Below are positions 42,973 through 51,347 of a stretch of DNA of 64,000 nucleotides, piece by piece. The stretch comes from Alistipes sp. Lineage in GTDB: Bacteria > Bacteroidota > Bacteroidia > Bacteroidales > Rikenellaceae. How positions within the stretch are numbered: position 1 is the first letter of the stretch; every line of letters starts with the position of its first letter. The position numbers were made by a program, and so were the translations under genes. The stretch is from the NCBI GenBank assembly GCA_017936685.1, contig JAGBFA010000011.1:1-64000 (forward strand). Reading direction: 5' to 3'. The notes beneath the pieces are model-generated. The model ran no database searches. It was given only the letters and a program-made list of their open reading frames with translations, and had not been told where the DNA came from.

Positions 42973-42978
42973 TCTTTG
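42947..42978 (+). promoter_or_regulatory. Promoter of proS
   Basis: TTTG (42947-42950), 20-base spacer, TATCTTTG (42971-42978). Confidence 0.8.
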
Positions 42979-43041
42979 CCGGTTGTAGCTCCGAAGCTAA
43001 GGCGGAGCAGTCGAAAGATTAAACGTAAAACGATATACGAA

Positions 43042-44526
43042 ATGGCAGTTGAATTGAAGGATCTGACCCGCAGCGAGGAGAATTACTCGCAGTGGTACAA
43101 CGATTTGGTCGTGAAGGCCGGTCTGGCCGAGAACTCGGCCGTCAGAGGTTGCATGGTCATCAAGCCCTATGGCTACGCCATCTGGGAGAAGATGCACGAT
43201 GCGTTGGACAAGATGTTCAAACAGACGGGACACCAGAACGCATATTTCCCGCTGTTTATCCCAAAGTCATATTTCTCGAAGGAGGCTCACCACGTGGAGG
43301 GCTTCGCCAAGGAGTGCGCCGTGGTGACGCACTACCGCTTGAAGAACGCCCCCGACGGCAACGGCGTGGTGGTCGATCCGGCGGCCAAGTTGGAGGAGGA
43401 GCTGATCGTGCGCCCCACCTCGGAGACCATCATCTGGAACACCTACAAGGGCTGGATCACCTCCTATCGCGACCTGCCCATATTGTGCAACCAGTGGGCC
43501 AATGTCGTGCGCTGGGAGATGCGCACGCGTCTGTTCCTGCGTACCGCGGAGTTCCTGTGGCAGGAGGGTCACACGGCACATGCCACGCGCGAGGAGGCCA
43601 TCGCCGAGGCCACGAAGATGATCGGTGTCTACAAGACATTCGCCGAGGAGTATATGGGCGTGCCCGTGGTTGTGGGTCACAAATCGCCCAACGAGCGTTT
43701 CGCCGGTGCGGAGGACACTCTGACGATCGAGGCCCTGATGCAGGACGGCAAGGCGTTGCAGAGCGGCACCTCGCACTTCCTCGGTCAGAACTTCGCCAAG
43801 GCGTTCGACGTGCAGTTCACCAACAAGGAGGGTAAGTTGGAGTATGTATGGGCTACCTCGTGGGGCGTGTCGACGCGCCTGATGGGAGCCTTGATCATGG
43901 CTCACTCCGACAACAATGGCCTTGTGCTGCCGCCGAAGCTGGCACCCATACAGGTGGTGATGATCCCCATCTATCGCGGCGAGGAGCAGCGTCAGCAGGC
44001 TGTGGCTCGCTTCGAGGAGATAGCACGCGAGTTGGAGTCGAAGGGCGTGAGCGTGAAGATCGATGCGCGCGACAACGTGCGTTCGGGCTTCAAGTTCGCC
44101 GAGTACGAGTTGAAGGGCGTGCCCGTGCGTCTGGCTCTGGGTCCGCGCGACTTGGAGAACGGCACCATCGAGCTGGTGCGCCGCGACACGCTCGAAAAGC
44201 AGACCGTGCAGCAGGAGGGACTTGTGGATAGCATCGTCGCGCTTTTAGACGAGATACAGCACAACATCTTCCACAAGGCACTGGCCTACCGCGATTCGAT
44301 GATCACGCGCGTCGACACGTGGGACGAGTTCGTCGAGACGCTCAACACCAAGGGCGGCTTCATCTCGGCGCACTGGGACGGCACGGTGGAGACCGAGGTG
44401 GCCATCAAGGAGGCTACCAAGGCCACTATCCGCTGCATTCCGCTCGACGCGGAGCCTGAGGAGGGCAAGTGCATATATTCGGGCAAACCGTCGCACTGCC
44501 GCGTGCTGTTCGCCCGCAGCTACTGA
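43042..44526 (+). CDS. proS: Prolyl-tRNA synthetase, archaeal/eukaryotic-like (type 3)
   Basis: 494 aa from MAVELKDL. Class II motifs include LFIPKSYF with the motif-2 region [16 protein letters not shown] and [28 protein letters not shown], and motif 3 further on; the anticodon-binding domain follows ([11 protein letters not shown]) and the zinc-binding-like C-terminal domain ends in Tyr (RVLFARSY), as in archaeal-type enzymes. It lacks the INS editing domain of type 1 ProRS. The CDF transporter gene begins 15 bases later. Confidence 0.95.
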   Translation: MAVELKDLTRSEENYSQWYNDLVVKAGLAENSAVRGCMVIKPYGYAIWEKMHDALDKMFKQTGHQNAYFPLFIPKSYFSKEAHHVEGFAKECAVVTHYRLKNAPDGNGVVVDPAAKLEEELIVRPTSETIIWNTYKGWITSYRDLPILCNQWANVVRWEMRTRLFLRTAEFLWQEGHTAHATREEAIAEATKMIGVYKTFAEEYMGVPVVVGHKSPNERFAGAEDTLTIEALMQDGKALQSGTSHFLGQNFAKAFDVQFTNKEGKLEYVWATSWGVSTRLMGALIMAHSDNNGLVLPPKLAPIQVVMIPIYRGEEQRQQAVARFEEIARELESKGVSVKIDARDNVRSGFKFAEYELKGVPVRLALGPRDLENGTIELVRRDTLEKQTVQQEGLVDSIVALLDEIQHNIFHKALAYRDSMITRVDTWDEFVETLNTKGGFISAHWDGTVETEVAIKEATKATIRCIPLDAEPEEGKCIYSGKPSHCRVLFARSY

Positions 44527-44541
44527 TACCCCCTTTGCGAT

Positions 44542-45456
44542 ATGGCGCACATGGGCAGCAGAGAGAAGAGCATTTACCGCGTGACCTTAGTAGGGTTGGC
44601 GGTAAATGTCGTTTTATCGGCGGGCAAGATCCTCGCGGGTGTGGTCGGACGCAGCGGCGCGATGGTCGCCGACGGCGTGCACTCCTTGTCGGACATGCTC
44701 ACCGATGTGGTCGTGCTTGCCTTCACGCGCCTGTCGTCCAAGCCCGAGGACGAAGATCACCACTACGGCCACGGCAAGTACGAGACCATGGCCGCCATCG
44801 TCATATCGCTCGCGCTGTTAGCCGTCGGTGCCATGATTCTGGTCGACAGCCTGCGCAGCATATCGCTCATAATGCAGGGGCACACCCTGCCGCGGCCGCA
44901 CGGCATCGCGCTGGCCGCCGCCGCAGTGTCGATCGTGGTCAAGGAGCTGCTCTACCGCTATACGGTACGTGTGGGGCGGCGTGTCGGCTCCGCCGCACTG
45001 GAAGCCAACGCGTGGCACCATCGCAGCGACGCTCTCTCGTCGGCTGCCACAGGCATAGGTATAGCACTGGCATACTTCTTAGGCGAGCGGTGGCGCATAG
45101 CCGACCCGATAGCCGCCGCAGCCGTCTCGGTGTTCATATTCAAGATCGGCATCGACCTTGTCCGCAACGCGTCGGGCGACCTGCTCGACCGTTCGCTGCC
45201 GGAGCCGACCAACCGGCGCATACTCGACATCGTATGCACCGATCCGCGCGTCGGCTCGCCGCACCGTTTGCGCACGCGCCGCATAGGCTCCGACATCTCC
45301 ATCGAGGTGCATATACGTGTCGACGGCCGCATGAGCGTCGACGAGTCGCACGCCATAACCAAATCCATCGAGGCCGACCTGCGCGAGGCCTTCGGCGCGG
45401 GTACGATCATATCCATACATGTCGAACCGGCCGTCAAGGCCGACACCGCCCGCTGA
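44542..45456 (+). CDS. Cation diffusion facilitator (CDF) metal exporter
   Basis: 304 aa, six transmembrane helices. Helix II has VADGVHSLSDMLTDV with the metal-binding Asp/His residues, and helix V has ANAWHHRSDALSS (HxxxD), which suits Zn2+/Fe2+/Mn2+ export by proton exchange. HHYGHGKYET is the usual cytoplasmic loop, and the C-terminal ferredoxin-like domain (EVHIRVDGRMSVDESHAI) binds regulatory metal. Start could also be at MGSREK (44551). Probably co-transcribed with proS. Confidence 0.93.
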   Translation: MAHMGSREKSIYRVTLVGLAVNVVLSAGKILAGVVGRSGAMVADGVHSLSDMLTDVVVLAFTRLSSKPEDEDHHYGHGKYETMAAIVISLALLAVGAMILVDSLRSISLIMQGHTLPRPHGIALAAAAVSIVVKELLYRYTVRVGRRVGSAALEANAWHHRSDALSSAATGIGIALAYFLGERWRIADPIAAAAVSVFIFKIGIDLVRNASGDLLDRSLPEPTNRRILDIVCTDPRVGSPHRLRTRRIGSDISIEVHIRVDGRMSVDESHAITKSIEADLREAFGAGTIISIHVEPAVKADTAR

Positions 45457-45780
45457 TATCCGGACAGGCTCACCGCCGGCCGGCTTCTCGCCGCATGTCT
45501 CCCGTCGGGCGATTCACCCTCTTTTTAGGTCGTTTCGCCGATTGTGCCGCATACGACACCTGCACCGCAATATGCCTTTATATATCACTGCGGCACGTGT
45601 TTTGATGCTTCCGGCAACGAGTAATGGAGCGAAATGCGAACGATGCGGCATGTGATATATTTTGTCGTTTCGAAAAAAATTTCTATCTTGCACTCAGAAA
45701 CGACAAAATATTGACACTTAAAACGTATTGCCTATCGGAAAAATTCTGCTCTTGTAACGTAATTTTTTAGGAGGAAGAGT
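45457..45780. promoter_or_regulatory. Control region of the ECF sigma gene
   Basis: The first 200 bases show nothing recognisable. The last 125 hold a 14-base perfect inverted repeat around the promoter (45658-45710) and a strong Shine-Dalgarno AGGAGGA directly before the sigma gene, which is unusual in this phylum. Confidence 0.7.
45658..45710 (+). promoter_or_regulatory. Inverted repeat bracketing the ECF sigma promoter
   Basis: TATTTTGTCGTTTC (45658-45671) and GAAACGACAAAATA (45697-45710), perfect complements separated by 25 bases. TTTTG in the left arm (45660-45664) and TATCTTG (45684-45690), 19 bases apart, make a Bacteroidetes-like promoter inside it, so the right arm covers the expected transcription start. 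Confidence 0.75.
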
Positions 45781-46365
45781 ATGAACGTGAATGTATTAAG
45801 CGACAAGATGCTGCTTAATAGCTATCTCTCGGGCGATAGGAGTGCGATGTCCCAGCTTATCGAGCGTCACTCGCGGCGCGTGCGCGACTACATCAGAATG
45901 ATGGTCAAGGACGATGCCGTAGCCGACGATATATTTCAGGAAACCTTTATCAAGGCAGTCCGTGTCATCGACGAGGGTCGATATACGGATTCGGGCAAGT
46001 TCCTCTCGTGGGTGCTCCGCATAGCGCACAATCGTGTCCTCGATTATTTCCGTGCGCAGAAGCAGTCCAAGCAGGTCAACGAGTCCGATGCCGGATACGA
46101 CATGTTGGGCACGCTGCGTTTTGCCGAGTCGAACATCGAAGACGAGATGGTAAGCCGCCAGATCGAGGACGATGTACGCCGTCTTATCGAGCTGCTGCCC
46201 GACGAACAGCAGCAGGTGGTCAAGATGCGATACTACTCCAAGATGAGTTTTCAGGAGATCGCCGACAACACCGACGTGAGCATCAACACCGCGCTGGGAC
46301 GTATGCGCTACGCCTTGATAAACCTGAGACGAATGATCAAAGAGAAAAATTTGGTTTTAAGTTGA
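45781..46365 (+). CDS. RNA polymerase ECF-type sigma factor
   Basis: 194 aa. Sigma region 2 is DIFQETFIKAVRVID with the -10-reading WVLRIAHNRVLDYFR following, and region 4 is LPDEQQQVVKMRYYSKMSFQEIADNTDVSINTALGRMRYALINL. No anti-sigma gene lies beside it; the next ORF encodes only 41 aa. The promoter inverted repeat suggests specific control, possibly autoregulation. Regulon unknown. Confidence 0.93.
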   Translation: MNVNVLSDKMLLNSYLSGDRSAMSQLIERHSRRVRDYIRMMVKDDAVADDIFQETFIKAVRVIDEGRYTDSGKFLSWVLRIAHNRVLDYFRAQKQSKQVNESDAGYDMLGTLRFAESNIEDEMVSRQIEDDVRRLIELLPDEQQQVVKMRYYSKMSFQEIADNTDVSINTALGRMRYALINLRRMIKEKNLVLS

Positions 46366-46427
46366 GTCATGCACAATAATATCGTCGGGGTGCCGTTTTA
46401 AAGGTGCATAACCAATAAAACGCGCCT

Positions 46428-46553
46428 ATGGGAGATATCGACGAGAAAGCATCACGATCCGTCTCCGAGGAGGAGCTTTTCTACGATGGGGTCATACAGG
46501 GCGATGCGGAACTGCTCTACATCGATTCCTTCCTGTCGGAGCTTTTTCGATAA
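46428..46553 (+). CDS. Small acidic protein downstream of the ECF sigma gene
   Basis: 41 aa beginning MGDIDEKASRSVSEEELF and ending LYIDSFLSELFR. Strongly acidic, no transmembrane segment, no known family. It lies 62 bases after the sigma stop and before the shared terminator. It could be a small partner of the sigma factor, but it may also be an untranslated remnant. Confidence 0.5.
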   Translation: MGDIDEKASRSVSEEELFYDGVIQGDAELLYIDSFLSELFR

Positions 46554-46655
46554 GCCGAGTTCTCTGCCGACTTGTTCGGAGAGCGTCGAGGCATGGAAAA
46601 GCGGAGGTGTCCGAGCTTTTTTCAGGAGGCAACAAGGGGTTAATTTTTGAAGGGG

Positions 46656-46690
46656 AGGGGAGTCTATTTTTTTGACTCCCCTTTTTCTTT
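46656..46690 (+). terminator. Terminator of the ECF sigma unit
   Basis: AGGGGAGTC/GACTCCCCT stem with a T-rich nine-base loop, followed by TTTTCTTTTT. Confidence 0.9.
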
Positions 46691-46692
46691 TT

Positions 46693-46808
46693 CGTGAAAA
46701 GGCGTCATTTACTTCCGCGCACTCGTTCGTCCGAATAGGCAGTACGTCGAGTACAGCCTATCCGTCCTCACATCGTTTGCGTTGTAACTAACGCCTTTTG
46801 ACGAAAAA
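46693..46808 (+). repeat. R1 structured repeat, copy 15
   Basis: Three bases after the T-run of the ECF terminator. Outer arms AAAAGGCGT/ACGCCTTTT; inner stem ATAGGCaGTAC/GTACaGCCTAT. Confidence 0.87.
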
Positions 46809-47224
46809 GAGGGTTGTGGTGCTTGGGTTGTTTTCCGTGAAAAGCGGTTGTGGTGCTTGGAAGATTATTTCCATCTCTCTGTCATTCTGAGTGGAATGAA
46901 ATGTAACGAAGAATCTGGTTGGGGAATATAAAACCGTTTCTCCTGTCATTCTGAGGAGCAGTCGAATGACTGCGACGTGAGAATCTCTCTTTCGGTCGGC
47001 AAACTCCCTCAGCCCAACCGCGCTCCCGACCGCGAGACTCCCACGTCGCCTTTGGCTCCTCGGAGTGACAACAGCGGGTGAAGAGACTCCCATGGTCGGG
47101 CTGCGCCCTCCCTCGGAGTGACAGTAACGTGTCATTTCGAGCGTAGCGAGAAATCTGTGCGCGATGATTTACAATGTCTTGTCGTCCACAGAAGTCTCGC
47201 TCTGCTCGGTATGACATATTTGAC

Positions 47225-47292
47225 ATACAAATTCTGTAATACAAAAAATGTAAATACAATAATTGTAAAAACAGGAATCTCTTACAGCAACA
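47225..47292 (-). repeat. 68-base direct repeat A, 3' of the ATPase gene
   Basis: Its first 50 bases are identical to 48476-48525 and the next 18 differ at three positions. It carries three TACA-N5-TGTA palindromes (47226, 47240, 47255). Here no TATCTTTG follows, so the promoter seen in the other copy is broken. A hairpin with AGACC/GGTCT ends lies beside it. Confidence 0.9.
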
Positions 47293-47313
47293 GACCAGCC
47301 GGCCGGTCTGAAT

Positions 47314-48447
47314 CTATTTGGCAAAGTAATAATATTTGAGCCAATAGGCATAAATAGGATCCTGAAACGAAATTTCCCCTGCCTTGTAGTCGAGAATATC
47401 TTTCTCTACAAGTGCCTGTCTCGAACGTATTGCGGCAGTCGGCGAACTTATGCGATAACGATACATTACTTCGGTGGAGGTAATAGACCGCTCTCCGGCA
47501 ACCAAGGCCCGCAAATAATTGAGCTGCTGAGTGGTCAGCGTTTCGGTTATGGTAACGAACAGCAGACTCAACTGCTCGACCAACGACGAATGAGCCTCTC
47601 CGACAATCTCACGCGAGCAGACATGTTCGGTCCTCAGCCATGACAACTGAGCCAGCTGCTGTACATAATACGGGTGATTTTCCGACAGTTCGACGATATA
47701 ACGACATGTATCATCATCGACTTGCTTTCCCGTCGCAGCAAACCGCTCACGGATAAATCCGACCATATACGGAGTCTCTATTTTATTAAGGAATATCAGA
47801 TCGCCGAACTTGTAGAAAGGCTTGGACGAATCGGTAAACACTTTCAACATCATATGCCGCTTGCTGCCATACAGACAATAGGCGACATGCTGATGTCGCT
47901 GCCAGTGTGAACGCAACCGTTTCTGAAAATAATCGGGTTCATCGAATTCCGCTATGTTTTGGAACTCATCGATACAAACCACAATCTTCAAACCTTTGGC
48001 TTTTGCAATGTTTTCTGCAAGGTCGAGAATCTCGTCGGGATTGCGTTTGACCTGCTCCCAATCGAAATCCAGCGATACATCATTGATCGGATCGTTGCCA
48101 AAAACCAGTTTGGGAACAATCTGCGAAAAGAACTTCATCGTGTTCTCGACTATCTCTTCCCAACGTGACGAGGCTGCTCTGATGACGGTTTGAGCAAGCA
48201 ACGAGTAGAAATGCTCTTCATTGCGGACATTGAACAGATCGAGCGCGCATATACGCATATCCTTGTTTAGATCGCATGCCGTCGTGGCCGCCTTATGCAC
48301 GAGCGAGCTTTTACCCCACCTGCGCGGCGATATGATAATCGTATTGATCAGCGATTCGAAATTCGATATCACATGTGCAGTCTCCTGCTCGCGATCGGTG
48401 AAATTCTTATCCGTCGCAATCTTTCCAAATACAAACGGGGTCTCCAT
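47314..48447 (-). CDS. AAA ATPase of the archaeal-ATPase-like (PF01637-type) family
   Basis: 377 aa. Walker A SPRRWGKSSLV (residues 40-50, with Ser in place of the first Gly), Walker B IVVCIDEFQN (about 155-164), sensor-like YCLYGSKRHMM, and a C-terminal winged-helix region (LNYLRALVAGERSITSTEVMYRYRISSPTAAIRSRQ) ending WLKYYY. Such ATPases are repeated in Bacteroidales genomes and their role is unknown; some are tied to mobile DNA or stress. The gene is more AT-rich than its neighbours and framed by direct repeats, which points to acquisition or duplication. Confidence 0.88.
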   Translation of the reverse strand: METPFVFGKIATDKNFTDREQETAHVISNFESLINTIIISPRRWGKSSLVHKAATTACDLNKDMRICALDLFNVRNEEHFYSLLAQTVIRAASSRWEEIVENTMKFFSQIVPKLVFGNDPINDVSLDFDWEQVKRNPDEILDLAENIAKAKGLKIVVCIDEFQNIAEFDEPDYFQKRLRSHWQRHQHVAYCLYGSKRHMMLKVFTDSSKPFYKFGDLIFLNKIETPYMVGFIRERFAATGKQVDDDTCRYIVELSENHPYYVQQLAQLSWLRTEHVCSREIVGEAHSSLVEQLSLLFVTITETLTTQQLNYLRALVAGERSITSTEVMYRYRISSPTAAIRSRQALVEKDILDYKAGEISFQDPIYAYWLKYYYFAK

Positions 48448-48467
48448 ACAATTTTATTTTTGTCATA

Positions 48468-48499
48468 CAAAGATAATACAAATTCTGTAATACAAAAAA
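48468..48499 (-). promoter_or_regulatory. Promoter of the ATPase gene
   Basis: On the minus strand TTTTTTG (48493-48499), 17-base spacer, TATCTTTG (48468-48475). Palindrome 2 covers the -33 and palindrome 1 fills the spacer, so a repressor there would block polymerase directly. Confidence 0.78.
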
Positions 48500-48543
48500 T
48501 GTAAATACAATAATTGTAAAAACAGAAGTCTCTCACAGCAACA
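48476..48543 (-). repeat. 68-base direct repeat B, 5' of the ATPase gene, with three palindromes
   Basis: Palindromes of the form TACA-N5-TGTA at 48477-48489, 48491-48503 and 48506-48518, spaced 14 and 15 bases. The repeat offset from copy A is 1251 bases, just enough to hold the ATPase gene. Confidence 0.9.
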
Positions 48544-48546
48544 CAC

Positions 48547-48583
48547 GAACAGGCCGGTCTTCATTCCGAAGACCGGCCTGTTC
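48547..48583 (-). terminator. Terminator of rpoD
   Basis: Perfect 16-base stem GAACAGGCCGGTCTTC with a five-base loop, 26 bases past the rpoD stop. The T-run is interrupted. A shorter hairpin with related GGCCGGTCT sequence follows the ATPase gene next to repeat A. Confidence 0.85.
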
Positions 48584-48608
48584 ACACTTATATACTTTAA
48601 TTACATGA

Positions 48609-49469
48609 CTATCCCAAGTACGATTTCAGCAGGCGGCTGCGCGACGACTGGCGCAGTTTGCGTATGGCCTTCTCCTTGATCTGACGCACACGCTCGCGCG
48701 TAAGATCGAACTTCTCGCCGATCTCCTCCAAGGTCATCTCCGAGCAGCCTATGCCGAAGAAGTAGCGGATTATATCGCGCTCGCGCTCGGTGAGTATCTC
48801 CAACGCGCGCTCCACCTCCGTTGCCAGCGACTCGCTGATAAGGCCGCGGTCGGCATTGGGCGAATCGGTGTTGACCAGCACGTCCAAAAGCGAGTTGTCC
48901 TCACCCTCGGCAAAGGGCGCGTCGACCGATATGTGACGGCCTGCCACACGCAGCGTGTCGGTCACCTTCTCCTTGGGCAGCTCCAACTCCGAAGCCAGCT
49001 CCTCGGGCGAAGGTGTGCGCTCGTGCTCCTGCTCGAAACGCGCGAAAGCCTTGTTGATCTTGTTGAGCGAGCCAACCTGGTTCAACGGCAGACGCACTAT
49101 TCGCGACTGTTCGGCCAATGCTTGCAGAATAGACTGGCGTATCCACCACACGGCATACGATATGAACTTGAAACCGCGCGTCTCGTCGAACTTCTCGGCC
49201 GCCTTTATCAGACCGAGATTACCTTCGTTGATAAGGTCGGGCAGACTCAGACCCTGATTCTGATACTGCTTGGCCACCGACACTACGAACCTCAGATTGG
49301 CCTTGGTCAGCTTCTCCAACGCCTCCTGGTCGCCCTTCTTGATGCGCTGCGCGAGTTCGACCTCCTCCTCGACCGTTATCAGCTCCTCCTTGCCGATCTC
49401 CTGCAAATATTTGTCTAACGATGCACTCTCACGATTGGTGATCGACTTTGTAATCTTTAATTGACGCAT
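48609..49469 (-). CDS. rpoD: Primary RNA polymerase sigma factor (RpoD/SigA)
   Basis: 286 aa, short for a housekeeping sigma as is normal in Bacteroidetes, with no region 1.1. Region 1.2 starts at [21 protein letters not shown], region 2.3-2.4 is [24 protein letters not shown], and region 4.2 is [29 protein letters not shown]. This factor recognises the TTTG/TAnnTTTG promoters found across the window. Its own upstream region is AT-rich with two copies of TTATATTACGA and no clear TAnnTTTG. Confidence 0.97.
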   Translation of the reverse strand: MRQLKITKSITNRESASLDKYLQEIGKEELITVEEEVELAQRIKKGDQEALEKLTKANLRFVVSVAKQYQNQGLSLPDLINEGNLGLIKAAEKFDETRGFKFISYAVWWIRQSILQALAEQSRIVRLPLNQVGSLNKINKAFARFEQEHERTPSPEELASELELPKEKVTDTLRVAGRHISVDAPFAEGEDNSLLDVLVNTDSPNADRGLISESLATEVERALEILTERERDIIRYFFGIGCSEMTLEEIGEKFDLTRERVRQIKEKAIRKLRQSSRSRLLKSYLG

Positions 49470-50096
49470 AATGTTATATTACGATTTATTTCTTCCCAAT
49501 TTTTAACGATCATTTTATATTACGAAAACAGCGGCCGATTTGTTTCATTCGATACCGAATTTATTTTTTTTCGGCTGCGGCCGGCAGCACTGCGGCCGGT
49601 TATGGTAATAACGTCGAAGCGGCCGAAAAATTTTATCGCCGTGCCCTGTTGTCACTCCGAGGAGCCGCAGGCGACGTGGAAGTCTCGCGGTCGGGAGCAC
49701 TGTTTGTCGACCAAAAGAGACTCTCACGTCGCGTGCATGGCACGCTCCTCAGAATGACAAGACGCGATATGTCATGCTGAACGTTAGTGAAGCATCTGGT
49801 TGGGGACGACATGACATATCGACCAAGCACATCGTCCACAACCAGATTCTTCACTTCGCACGGCTCCGCTCAGAATGACAAAACACAACGAATGTCACTC
49901 CGAGGGAGGGCGCATGCCCGACCGTGGGAGTCCCGCCTCCCCACCAGAATCTAAGGCAGTGCCGTAAAAAGTTGCCGGAAAGCGGCGCAAATCACGGAAA
50001 ATTATTATCTTTGCCCCGAAAAGCAGGCGTTTATGGGGGAGTGGCACGTCCACGGCTGAGTGACGCCGAAGGTAACACATTAAAATTTAAAGCATT
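49470..50096. repeat. Region between divergent rpoD and rplY
   Basis: AT-rich rpoD upstream with direct repeats TTATATTACGA (49474-49484, 49515-49525), then reverse R2 halves (about 49648-49770) with cores GCC/GGC and GCGTGC/GCACGC, a forward and a reverse gaagaatctggttgg-like unit (about 49770-49880), another R2 right half (about 49893-49942) and the rplY -7 element TATCTTTG (50006-50013) with an 83-base leader. No gene is seen. Confidence 0.75.
50006..50013 (+). promoter_or_regulatory. -7 promoter element of rplY-pth
   Basis: TATCTTTG; the nearest GTTG lies 31 bases upstream, too far for a standard -33. Confidence 0.5.
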
Positions 50097-50663
50097 ATGC
50101 AAACTATTCAAATCAACGGCAACGTTCGCGCCGACTTCGGCAAGAAGTTCGCCAAGGCAGTCCGCCGCGAGGGTCTTGTTCCCTGCGTAGTTTACGGCGG
50201 CAGCGAGGAGGTCGCTTTCACCGTATCGGCCAAGGATCTCAAACAGCTGATCTACACGCCCAACTCTTACATCGTCGAGCTTAACATCGACGGCAAGGTC
50301 GAGAAGGCCGTTATGCGCGAGGTGCAGTTCCACCCCGTTCGCGAGCAGATCCTGCATGTCGATTTCTACCGTATCCAGGAGGGTCAGCCCGTGGCCATCA
50401 CGCTGCCCGTGCGTCTTACGGGTAATGCCGAGGGTGTCAAAGTCGGCGGTAAGCTGGCTCTGTCGACCCGCAAGCTGACTGTCAAGGGTCTTATCGAGAA
50501 CATGCCCGACGAGATCGTCGTAGACGTTACTCCGCTGAATGTGGGTCAGACCATCTTCGTAGGCGATCTGAAGCTCGACAATCTGACGTTCGTTACGCCC
50601 GCTACCACGGCTGTCTGCGCAGTTCGCGTGACACGTGCTTCGCGCGGTGCTGCACAGCAGTAA
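50097..50663 (+). CDS. rplY: 50S ribosomal protein L25/general stress protein Ctc
   Basis: 188 aa, the long (CTC) form. The N-terminal 5S rRNA-binding domain has FGKKFAKAVRREGLVPCVVYGG and VREVQFHPVREQILHVDFY-type strands, followed by the TL5 C-terminal beta domain. pth begins 22 bases after the stop, the usual rplY-pth order. Confidence 0.96.
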   Translation: MQTIQINGNVRADFGKKFAKAVRREGLVPCVVYGGSEEVAFTVSAKDLKQLIYTPNSYIVELNIDGKVEKAVMREVQFHPVREQILHVDFYRIQEGQPVAITLPVRLTGNAEGVKVGGKLALSTRKLTVKGLIENMPDEIVVDVTPLNVGQTIFVGDLKLDNLTFVTPATTAVCAVRVTRASRGAAQQ

Positions 50664-50685
50664 TCGACTGTAACAGACCTAAGTT

Positions 50686-51249
50686 ATGAAATATCTCGTT
50701 GTCGGGTTGGGCAACATCGGATCCGAGTATGCCGACACCCGCCACAACATAGGATTTCGTGTGTTGGACGCCCTTGCAGAGGCGTCCAACGTCACTTTTA
50801 CCACCGGCCGTTACGGTTCGGTGGCCGAGTTGCGCCATAAGGGGCGCACCATCGTGCTGCTCAAACCCTCGACCTACATGAATCTCTCGGGCAAGGCCGT
50901 GCGCTACTGGCTCGATGCCGAGCGCGTACCGCGCGAGAATCTGCTGGTGGTATCCGACGACATTGCGCTGCCCTTCGGAACGTTCCGCATGCGGGCGCGC
51001 GGCAGCGAGGGCGGTCACAACGGTTTGAAGAACATCACCGAGATGCTCGGTGACAACAACTATGCGCGTCTGCGCTTCGGCATAGGCGGCGACTTCGCCC
51101 GCGGCCATCAGGTCGACTACGTGCTGGGCACGTTCAGCGACGAGGAGCGCAAGGCTATGCCCGAGAGACTGAAACTCTTCGGCGAGGCCATACTCTCGTT
51201 CGCCACCATCGGCACCGACCGCACGATGAACGCCTTCAACAACAAATAG
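50686..51249 (+). CDS. pth: Peptidyl-tRNA hydrolase
   Basis: 187 aa. It frees tRNA from dropped-off peptidyl-tRNA. The N-terminus [19 protein letters not shown] contains the catalytic His and substrate Asn, and [26 protein letters not shown] and [12 protein letters not shown] are family motifs. Normal length. A bidirectional terminator follows. Confidence 0.97.
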   Translation: MKYLVVGLGNIGSEYADTRHNIGFRVLDALAEASNVTFTTGRYGSVAELRHKGRTIVLLKPSTYMNLSGKAVRYWLDAERVPRENLLVVSDDIALPFGTFRMRARGSEGGHNGLKNITEMLGDNNYARLRFGIGGDFARGHQVDYVLGTFSDEERKAMPERLKLFGEAILSFATIGTDRTMNAFNNK

Positions 51250-51291
51250 CCGCGTCTGCGCTTTACAACAGCCGGAGCCTCACGACAACAA

Positions 51292-51335
51292 ACGACGGCC
51301 GCAAACCCGCTGGGTTTACGGCCGTCGTCGTTTTC
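51292..51335. terminator. Bidirectional terminator between pth and the barrel-protein gene
   Basis: ACGACGGCCG/CGGCCGTCGT outer stem and AAACCC/GGGTTT inner stem with one mismatch between, then CGTTTTC. It serves pth from the left and can serve the convergent gene at 51348 from the right. Confidence 0.85.
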
Positions 51336-51347
51336 TGGGTTGCGGCA

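Larger units (their letters stand above)
42612..43041. repeat. Intergenic block before proS
   Basis: A reverse R2 half with core GCGGCCG/CGGCCGC (about 42678-42722), R1 in minus orientation (42751-42865), and two tandem copies of a 32-base promoter sequence (42869-42900 and 42941-42972). A 63-base leader precedes proS. No gene is seen. Confidence 0.8.
46554..47313. repeat. Repeat block between the ECF sigma unit and the ATPase gene
   Basis: After the terminator: R1 (46693-46808), a bare R1 left end (about 46834-46848), R2 gaagaatctggttgggg (about 46878-46925), an R2 inverted pair with GCAGTC/GACTGC (about 46940-47068), another right half (about 47083-47125), a CATTTCGAGCG...GAAATCTGTG variant (about 47130-47215), and then direct repeat A (47225-47292). 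No gene is seen. Confidence 0.8.

Noticed and set aside
44469..45605. 378-codon ORF overlapping the CDF gene
   Set aside because: It is an Arg-rich shadow in another frame of proS and the CDF gene.
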